Positions 21,583 through 27,135 of a stretch of DNA of 27,135 nucleotides are shown one piece after another (the first letter of the stretch is position 1; the number at the start of each line of letters is the position of its first letter). The notes beneath the pieces are model-generated. The model was not told the origin of the DNA. It searched no databases and saw nothing but the letters and a program-made list of their open reading frames with translations. This DNA comes from a virus. A program made the translations under genes and the position numbers. The DNA is taken from IMG/VR virus record IMGVR_UViG_3300046648_000176, positions 1 through 27,135 of that record, one strand, 5' to 3'.

Positions 21583-21759
21583 ATGTACCCATTGAACATG
21601 AAGCTGACCGAGGGCGTCGGCTTTGCCGTCGCCAACGACGAGGCCGAGCACAAGAAGCTGACCAAGGCGGGCTATGGCCCGGCGTACGTCGCCCCGGCCA
21701 AGGGCGGCAAGGGCGACAAGGACGCGGCCACGGAAACCACGGCACCGACCGGCGAGTAA
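21583..21759 (+). CDS. Small hypothetical protein between coat and gp4-like genes
   Basis: This 58-aa frame has an ACAGGAG Shine-Dalgarno sequence before the ATG at 21583. MYPLNMKLTEGVGFAVANDE and the following EHKKLTKAGYGPAYVAP form a compact head, and the last 20 residues are Lys/Gly/Asp/Thr-rich and disordered. Short proteins of this form are common next to coat genes in podovirus-like phages; the function is unknown. It was missed by length filters but is well supported by its ribosome-binding site and tight spacing. Confidence 0.72.
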   Translation: MYPLNMKLTEGVGFAVANDEAEHKKLTKAGYGPAYVAPAKGGKGDKDAATETTAPTGE

Positions 21760-21762
21760 GTC

Positions 21763-22428
21763 ATGATCACGGCCCGCACCATCATCACGCTCGCGCTCGA
21801 GAGCATGAACCGGCTGGCGCCCGGCGAAACGCTCGACGCCGACCTGGCGGCGGCCTGCCTGCGCCGCCTGAACGCGATCGCCGACGACTGGAGCGCGGGC
21901 CGCGACATGACACCGCAGGACGTGATCGCATCGGGCGCCGTCAACGGTGCCAGCCTGACGCTGGCCGCCGGCGCCTTCGCCGCGATCCCCGCCGGCGAGG
22001 AGATCATCTCGGCCCAGGCTGACGGCTTCCCGATGACGCTGATCACGATGCAGCAGTACAACGACATCGACCAGAAGGACCAGGGCGGGCGGCCCGAATT
22101 CTGGGCGTGGGACGGCCTGGCAACGGTCTACCTGTACCCGGCCGCGACCGGCAACACCATCAGCGTCCTGACCCGCGCGCCGTTCGCCAGCTTCGCCGAC
22201 CTCGACACCGGCTACACGCTCCCGGCCGGCTACCAGGGCGCGTTCGCCGCCTCGCTTGCGGTGGCGATGGCGCCGGCGCTGCTCGGCGGCGTTCCGCCCG
22301 GCCTGCTGGCGGCCGAGAAGAAGGCGCTGTTCAACGTGGCCAATGCCAACGTCCGCCCTGCCATGCTGTCGGCCAACCCGCTGGCGCCTCGCAGCGCGAG
22401 CGGCAACATCCTCAAGGGGTGGAACTGA
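21763..22428 (+). CDS. P22 gp4-like tail accessory factor (head completion)
   Basis: This 221-aa protein begins MITARTIITLALESMNRLAP, followed by DADLAAACLRRLNAIADDWS. This helical start is typical of the gp4 family that binds the portal ring after packaging. A later segment is EFWAWDGLATVYLYPAATGN. In P22, gp4 is the first protein added to stabilise packaged DNA and the platform for gp10. It is followed by a gp10-like gene with a one-base stop/start overlap. Confidence 0.85.
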   Translation: MITARTIITLALESMNRLAPGETLDADLAAACLRRLNAIADDWSAGRDMTPQDVIASGAVNGASLTLAAGAFAAIPAGEEIISAQADGFPMTLITMQQYNDIDQKDQGGRPEFWAWDGLATVYLYPAATGNTISVLTRAPFASFADLDTGYTLPAGYQGAFAASLAVAMAPALLGGVPPGLLAAEKKALFNVANANVRPAMLSANPLAPRSASGNILKGWN

Positions 22429-23813
22429 TGGCCGGGCGGAACTTTGTGGCCTGCATCGGCCCCAGCTACCACCTCGACGACCGCAAGGCCGCGGTGCAGA
22501 CCGCGATCAACTGCTACCTCGAGCAGGTCGAGGGACTGGGCGAGACCCGCGTGCTGACGCAGGTATCGGCGCCCGGGCTGGCCATGTACCTGTCGCTCGG
22601 CGCCCCGGTGCGCGGCCAGCGCAACGTCGAAGGCCGCTGGTTTGTCGTGGCCGGCGGCGCGCTGCTGGAAATCGTCAACGGCGCGGCGGTGAACCGCGGC
22701 ACGCTGTCGAGCGCCGAAGGTCCGGTCGGCATGGCGCACAACAACGGCCAGCTGGTGATCGCCGGTGGCGCCGGCGGCGACGTGTTCAACCTGAACAGCA
22801 ACGTCCTCGCGCCGATCACGGCCGAAGGCTGGCGCGGCTCGAAATCGGTGGGCTTCATCGACGGCTACATGATCTTCGTGGCGCCCGGCACCGACCAGTT
22901 CTACATCACGGCGCTCGACGATGCGACCTCGTTGGATGCGCTGGACTTCTCGTCCGCCGACGCGCAGCCCGACAACATCGTCAGCGCCCTGGTGTCGCAC
23001 CGCGAGCTGATCCTGCTCGGCGCGTACACCACCGAGATCTGGATCGACAGTGGCGGCGCACTGTTCCCGTTCGCCCGCTACAACTCGGCGCAGATCGACG
23101 TCGGCTGCGTCGGCGCGAACGCCTGCATCGTCGCCGCCGACTCGGTGTTCTGGATCGGCCAGACGCGCACCGGCAGCGGCATCGTCTACCGGATGTCCGG
23201 GCACGCGCCGGTCCGGGTATCGACCAGGGCAATCGAGCAGATGCTGGCCAAGTCGACGGACCTGAGCGCCGCAACCATGTGGACCTACCAGGTGGACGGC
23301 CATGAGTTCATCGGCATCAACGCGCCGGGCCTGGCCACCACCCTGGTGTTCGACGCCGCGATGCAGCAGTGGCACGAGCGCGCCGAGTGGGGCGCGGGCT
23401 GGGCGCCGCTGCGCATCACCTCGGTCTGCCTGGTGAACGGCGGCCAGTATGCCGGCGATGCCCAGGGCAACCTGTACCTGGTCGACCCGAATACCTACGC
23501 CTACGGCGCCGATCCGCTGGTGCGGGAGCGCACCTGGCCGCACATGGTCAAGGCCAGCATGGAGCCGATCACCTTCCGCGGCCTCGAGCTGGCCTGCTCG
23601 ACCGGCTACGGCGGCAACGTGACGCTCGAGATCTCGAACGACGGCGGCTTCAACTTCGGGCCGAAGCTGATCCGCTCGCTGGGCGCGATCGGCCGCTGGA
23701 TGCAGAAAGTGCGCTGGATGATGCTGGGCACGGCCAACGACCGCGTGTTCCGCATCCGCTGTTCGGATCCGGTACCGTTCAACATCCACGCGGTGGCGGT
23801 GGACCATGCTTAG
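22428..23813 (+). CDS. P22 gp10-like packaged-DNA stabilisation protein
   Basis: This 461-aa protein starts at the ATG sharing its first base with the previous stop. Beta-rich repeats resemble the blades of the P22 gp10 family (DGYMIFVAPGTDQFYIT; RELILLGAYTTEIWIDSGG; DSVFWIGQTRTGSGIVYRM; HEFIGINAPGLATTLVFD). In P22 gp10 forms the hexameric hub of the tail that plugs the portal and carries the needle and tailspikes. Length matches the family (about 470 aa). Confidence 0.9.
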   Translation: MAGRNFVACIGPSYHLDDRKAAVQTAINCYLEQVEGLGETRVLTQVSAPGLAMYLSLGAPVRGQRNVEGRWFVVAGGALLEIVNGAAVNRGTLSSAEGPVGMAHNNGQLVIAGGAGGDVFNLNSNVLAPITAEGWRGSKSVGFIDGYMIFVAPGTDQFYITALDDATSLDALDFSSADAQPDNIVSALVSHRELILLGAYTTEIWIDSGGALFPFARYNSAQIDVGCVGANACIVAADSVFWIGQTRTGSGIVYRMSGHAPVRVSTRAIEQMLAKSTDLSAATMWTYQVDGHEFIGINAPGLATTLVFDAAMQQWHERAEWGAGWAPLRITSVCLVNGGQYAGDAQGNLYLVDPNTYAYGADPLVRERTWPHMVKASMEPITFRGLELACSTGYGGNVTLEISNDGGFNFGPKLIRSLGAIGRWMQKVRWMMLGTANDRVFRIRCSDPVPFNIHAVAVDHA

Positions 23814-24615
23814 CGTCCCGGCACCAACCCGGATCCCGCTGGGCACCGCGCAGGTGGGCGGCCAGAAGGTGGAGCTGTTCCTGTCGCCGGAGTGGGCGCG
23901 CTACTTCCAGTCGCTCAACACCCAAGTGCAGGCCAACGGCGCCGCGCTGGCGCAGGGCGCAGCCCACGCCGCGCTGCTGGGCGATGCCACGGACGCGCCT
24001 GACCTGTTCCCGGCACCTCCCGGACCGCCGGGCATGCAGGGCGACCCGGGCCTGGCCCTGTTCATGCTGCAGGATGATGGTGTCGAGCAGCCGGTGCCGG
24101 GGCCGCCGTGCGTGGATGGCGTGTATGTGCCGCTCAACTCGAAGGACGCCCGGGACGGCGTACCCGGCCTCACCGGCTTCGTCCTGAACCTGAAAAACGT
24201 CGCCGGCACGATCACCAGCTGGATTGTCAGTGTTGCCACCGCTGCGCGCACGTGGACGATGCCAGACAAGGACGGCACGCTGGCCCTGCTGGAGAACTTT
24301 GCCGCGCCGCCGGCGATTGGCGGGACGACCCCGGCAGCGGGGCACTTCACGACCCTCGACGCGACGACTAGCCTGGCCAGCAAGACACTGGCCGTCACGA
24401 CGACCGCCGCCGTGGGAGAGCTGACCGTGCAGTTCGGATTTGGCTGCAATGGCAGGCTGGCGCAGCCGTCTGTGCCGTCTGGTGGCCCGGTGGCGACAAC
24501 GGCAGCGACGAACGCGGCGCCGTACGGCTTTGCGACGGCAGCGCAGGCGGATGACATCGTAACAAAACTCAATACCGTGATTGCCACCCTGGTGGCGAAC
24601 GGCATTCAATCCTGA
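23806..24615 (+). CDS. Putative virion protein with collagen-like stretch
   Basis: This 269-aa protein overlaps the gp10-like gene by 8 bp. Residues about 70-82 (PPGPPGMQGDPG) are a short collagen-like G-X-Y run; such stretches trimerise phage fibres. A middle beta-rich part mentions AARTWTMPDKDGTLALL, a phrase seen in phage tail and fibre proteins. The C-terminal 60 residues (NGRLAQPSVPSGGPVATTAA, then ADDIVTKLNTVIATLVANG) form a helix typical of phage structural proteins. It is probably a head or tail fibre/appendage component. The exact part is not determined. Confidence 0.7.
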   Translation: MLSVPAPTRIPLGTAQVGGQKVELFLSPEWARYFQSLNTQVQANGAALAQGAAHAALLGDATDAPDLFPAPPGPPGMQGDPGLALFMLQDDGVEQPVPGPPCVDGVYVPLNSKDARDGVPGLTGFVLNLKNVAGTITSWIVSVATAARTWTMPDKDGTLALLENFAAPPAIGGTTPAAGHFTTLDATTSLASKTLAVTTTAAVGELTVQFGFGCNGRLAQPSVPSGGPVATTAATNAAPYGFATAAQADDIVTKLNTVIATLVANGIQS

Positions 24616-24629
24616 CAAGAGGCCTGAAC

Positions 24630-25001
24630 ATGGCATCCAACAAGACATTCCGCTTCGGCCCGATCGCGCTGACGGCGGCGCTCAACACCAACCTGCTCAA
24701 CCCGCCTACAGCGGCCGGCGGCGTGAACGCCGGCGCCTCGCCGCAGTACATCGTGCTCAAGCACCTGCGCGTCACCAACAAGAGCGCAGCAGCCGCGGCG
24801 TTCTCGATGTGGCTGGGCGCGACCGGCGCCAATGCGGCCGGTACCGAGGTGATCGGCCAGGGCCAGGTGATCGCCGCGAACAGCTCCTACGACTGGTACG
24901 GGCTGCTGCGCATCGACGCTGCCGACTTCCTGGTGGGCGGGGCCAATGCCGCCGGCGTCCTGTCGGTCTCGGGCGAGGGCGAGATTGGGGTGGCTGGCTG
25001 A
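24630..25001 (+). CDS. Putative virion decoration-type protein
   Basis: This is a 123-aa beta-rich protein (KTFRFGPIALTAALNTNLLN; SPQYIVLKHLRVTNKSAAAA; AFSMWLGATG; SYDWYGLLRIDAADFLV). The alternating hydrophobic strands suggest a small jelly-roll or Ig-like fold, as in fibre-tip or decoration proteins. It sits 14 bp after the collagen-like gene and overlaps the next start by one base, inside the tail/ejection cluster. The family is not recognised. Confidence 0.65.
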   Translation: MASNKTFRFGPIALTAALNTNLLNPPTAAGGVNAGASPQYIVLKHLRVTNKSAAAAAFSMWLGATGANAAGTEVIGQGQVIAANSSYDWYGLLRIDAADFLVGGANAAGVLSVSGEGEIGVAG

Positions 25002-25462
25002 TGAAGGTCACCTACGGCAAGGGGTTTGCGCCTGCCATCTCCATGCGGCAGAAGGTCGAGCGCGTGCAGGAGGCCGTGTCCAAGCTGCCGCAATACGAAC
25101 CACGCACCACGCACCGCTTCCACGCCGGCATGTACTGCCGCGAGGTCTGGCGCGAAGCGGGCGTGCTGGTGGTCGGGAAGGTGCACAAGAAGGAACATTT
25201 CTACCTGATCGTCAGCGGGACGGTCTGTATCAGCGACGGGATCGGCGAGCCGCAGCGCTTTACCGGGCCGCACCTGATCGCGAGCGCACCTGGGACGAAA
25301 CGGGCGGTCTACGCCGAAACCGATGTGCTGTGCATGACCTTCCACCGTACGGACGCCACCACGGTCGAGGCCGCGGAGGCCGAGTTGGTCGAGGAGGATG
25401 AAGCGGCCATGTACGGCTCGGGAAATCTCATCAAACACCAAGGACACGAGGTACTGCCATGA
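25001..25462 (+). CDS. Cupin-like phage protein
   Basis: This 153-aa protein starts at the ATG sharing its first base with the previous TGA. The middle resembles a cupin barrel: KKEHFYLIVSGTVCISDG (about 63-80) and GPHLIASAPGTKRAVYAETD (about 88-107), with His residues that could bind metal. VLCMTFHRTD ends the barrel. An acidic C-terminal helix follows. Such proteins occur beside ejection-protein genes in podovirus-like phages; the role is not established. Confidence 0.7.
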   Translation: MKVTYGKGFAPAISMRQKVERVQEAVSKLPQYEPRTTHRFHAGMYCREVWREAGVLVVGKVHKKEHFYLIVSGTVCISDGIGEPQRFTGPHLIASAPGTKRAVYAETDVLCMTFHRTDATTVEAAEAELVEEDEAAMYGSGNLIKHQGHEVLP

Positions 25463-26166
25463 CATTTTGGGTAGCGGGAGCTGCGGTGGTGGGCACCATC
25501 GGCGGTGCGTTGATCAGCTCGAAGTCTGCGAGCAAGGCCGCCGACCAGCAGGCGCAGGGGACGCGCGATGCGATGGATGAGAATCGGCGGCAATTCGACA
25601 TCACTCGAGCCGACCAGGCGCCGTACCTGGCTGCCGGCAAGGCCGCGCTCGGCACGCTGGCGGTAGAAAACGACGTGCCGCTCGACGAGAGCAGGATCCA
25701 GATGGATCCCGGCTACCAGTTCGGGCTCAGGGAAGGCCGGCAGGCGATCGACCGGCAAACGGCCGCAGCCGGCGGCCGAATCTCGGGCGCCGCACTGAAG
25801 GCCGCCGCGCGATATGGCACCGATTACGCGACCACTGGCTACAGCACCGCCTACGCGCGGGCAAATCAGGCCCGCACCGACCGGCTGAACCGGCTGGCCG
25901 CGCTGGCAGGCGTGGGGCAGACGGCGACGCAGAACATTGGCGCGGTGGGTGCGGACACGGCCGGAAGGAACGGTGCGTTGATGGTGGCCGCTGGCAACAA
26001 CGCCGGCGCGGCCTCCCTGGCCCAAGGAAACATCTGGGGCAGCGCCACCAACCAGTTGGCCGCTCTGTATGGGCGGCGCACGGCAGCACCGTACACACCC
26101 GCTAACCAATACTCCGGCGGCAATGATGGATGGACCTTGCCGAACGGCGAGAGCCTGGGCACCTAA
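25459..26166 (+). CDS. DNA ejection (transfer) protein, gp7-like
   Basis: This 235-aa protein has a Gly/Ala-rich hydrophobic N-terminus (WVAGAAVVGTIGGALIS), then helical segments rich in Ala/Gln (SKAADQQAQGTRDAMDENRR). The sequence APYLAAGKAALGTLA and the repeated short helices are a layout I associate with phage DNA-transfer proteins of the P22 gp7 type. These are packed in the virion and injected to help the DNA cross the envelope. It overlaps the previous gene by 4 bp and lies before a second ejection-like gene. Confidence 0.75.
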   Translation: MTFWVAGAAVVGTIGGALISSKSASKAADQQAQGTRDAMDENRRQFDITRADQAPYLAAGKAALGTLAVENDVPLDESRIQMDPGYQFGLREGRQAIDRQTAAAGGRISGAALKAAARYGTDYATTGYSTAYARANQARTDRLNRLAALAGVGQTATQNIGAVGADTAGRNGALMVAAGNNAGAASLAQGNIWGSATNQLAALYGRRTAAPYTPANQYSGGNDGWTLPNGESLGT

Positions 26167-26175
26167 GGGGAGAGC

Positions 26176-27135
26176 ATGGCCAACGACAACATTTTCCAGC
26201 AATACCTGACGCCGCCAAAGTCGATGATGGAGTACTCCGCCGAGATGGACCAGGCAGACGTCCGCCGGCAGGCGTTGCGGCAAAACGCGCTGGAGCTGGC
26301 CGCTGGCCAGCAGAAATACGCGGATTACCAACGCGAGCGCGAAGGCGAAAACCATCTGTCCCGGCTGCTCAGCGCAGGCGGTACGCCGGACCAGGTCGCG
26401 GCAGGCCTGGCGCAGGCAGGGTATGGCAAGCAGGCGCTGGCCTACACGAAGCAGCAGCAAGACCTGGCGAAGGCAAAAGCGGACGCTGAGCACCTTGCCG
26501 CACAGACCGGCAAGCTCAAGGGCGAAACGGGCAAGATCGAGTACGACCAGCGCGAAGCCAAGCGCCAGAAGGCAATCACGGACATCGCCGCATTCACCGA
26601 CCCGCAGCAGGCCGCCGCCAGCCTGAAGTTGCACATCGAAGCGGGCGACATCGATCCGGCCCAGGGTCAGATGATCATGCAGACGATCCCGCAAAATCCA
26701 GATGATTTCCCGAAGTGGCAGATCGGCATGCTGCGGCGGATTATGTCGGCCAAGGAGTCGGCTGGACAGACTGCACCGGATGCGAACACGGTGGCGAACA
26801 ATGAGCGGATCAAGTCCGAGGGCCAGAAAAACCGCGACCAGGCAGAGCGCCACTTCCGAGCGGCACAGGAGGGCACCAAAGGACAGATCGTGCAGACGGA
26901 CAGCGGCCCGGTACTTGTAAATACCCGCACCGGTACCGGAAAGCTCGTCACCGGAGCGGACGGCCAGGCGCTGCCAGGCGTGACCAAGCCGCTCAACGAT
27001 AGCCAAAGCAAGGCCCTGCTGTTCGGTACCCGCATGCAGGAAGCGCACAAGGTGCTGAATCAACTGGCAACCGAGGGAACGACGACATCGGTGATCGGCT
27101 CGCGCCTGCCGCTGGTTGGTGGCGTCATCAACGCT
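26176..27135 (+). CDS. Putative DNA ejection protein, partial at right edge
   Basis: The frame starts at the ATG at 26176 (GGGGAGAG ribosome-binding site) and is open to the last base, at least 320 residues. The sequence is helical and rich in Gln/Lys/Glu (LRQNALELAAGQQKYADYQR; LAYTKQQQDLAKAKADAEHL), without a membrane segment so far. It ends at TSVIGSRLPLVGGVINA where the window stops. Position after the gp7-like gene suggests a gp20- or gp16-like injected protein. The family is inferred from context. Confidence 0.7.
   Translation, partial: MANDNIFQQYLTPPKSMMEYSAEMDQADVRRQALRQNALELAAGQQKYADYQREREGENHLSRLLSAGGTPDQVAAGLAQAGYGKQALAYTKQQQDLAKAKADAEHLAAQTGKLKGETGKIEYDQREAKRQKAITDIAAFTDPQQAAASLKLHIEAGDIDPAQGQMIMQTIPQNPDDFPKWQIGMLRRIMSAKESAGQTAPDANTVANNERIKSEGQKNRDQAERHFRAAQEGTKGQIVQTDSGPVLVNTRTGTGKLVTGADGQALPGVTKPLNDSQSKALLFGTRMQEAHKVLNQLATEGTTTSVIGSRLPLVGGVINA

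Overview
The window is about 27 kb of a temperate, P22-like (short-tailed, podovirus-type) bacteriophage genome or prophage. The DNA is GC-rich with strongly GC-biased third positions, and its small-gene repertoire resembles Burkholderiales phages. A betaproteobacterial host (Oxalobacteraceae/Burkholderiaceae-like) is my best guess, but this is inferred from composition and gene style, not from a search.

Layout. (1) 1-5486, minus strand: a leftward early operon. In transcription order it holds a 56-aa protein, a hypothetical protein, a small winged-helix-like protein, a cytosine-C5 DNA methyltransferase, and then a complete diversity-generating retroelement (DGR). The DGR comprises two variable target proteins (DUF1566/C-type-lectin type), an Avd accessory protein, the template repeat (TR) and a YVDD reverse transcriptase. 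A Cys-rich hypothetical gene then runs off the left edge. (2) 5487-6937: a lambda-like immunity region. A CI-type S24 repressor and a membrane-anchored gene in the position of lambda rex are transcribed leftward and end at an intrinsic terminator. They are flanked by a leftward promoter (PL-like, 5535-5563) and a rightward promoter (PR-like, 6877-6905) that carry related operator sequences. (3) 6938-14131, plus strand: a rightward early operon. It holds a Cro-like protein, small orphan genes, a three-part protein containing a Tad2-like (DUF2829) domain, a MazG-like protein, a DUF4406 protein, O-like and P-like replication proteins and a tyrosine integrase. (4) 14132-15112: an intergenic control region around a tiny membrane protein and a possible Q-like antiterminator. 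It is followed by a candidate late promoter and two hairpins. (5) 15113-27135: the late morphogenesis operon. It holds small and large terminase, P22-type portal, scaffold, P22-type coat, gp4-like and gp10-like neck proteins, a collagen-like protein, a putative decoration protein, a cupin-like protein and two DNA-ejection proteins, the last cut by the right edge.

The standout system is the DGR. The TR (1563-1670) and two variable repeats (2234-2341 and 2686-2793) align without gaps. All 10 and all 13 differences fall at plus-strand T positions of the TR, which are adenines in the coding sense. This is the adenine-mutagenesis signature of DGR retrohoming. Both targets lie in the repressor-controlled left operon rather than in the tail module, so diversification may be coupled to prophage induction. 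The reverse-transcriptase reading frame stays open through the TR and has no ordinary start codon between TR and the conserved RT body.

Function assignments rest on motifs and family resemblance seen by eye; no database search was possible.
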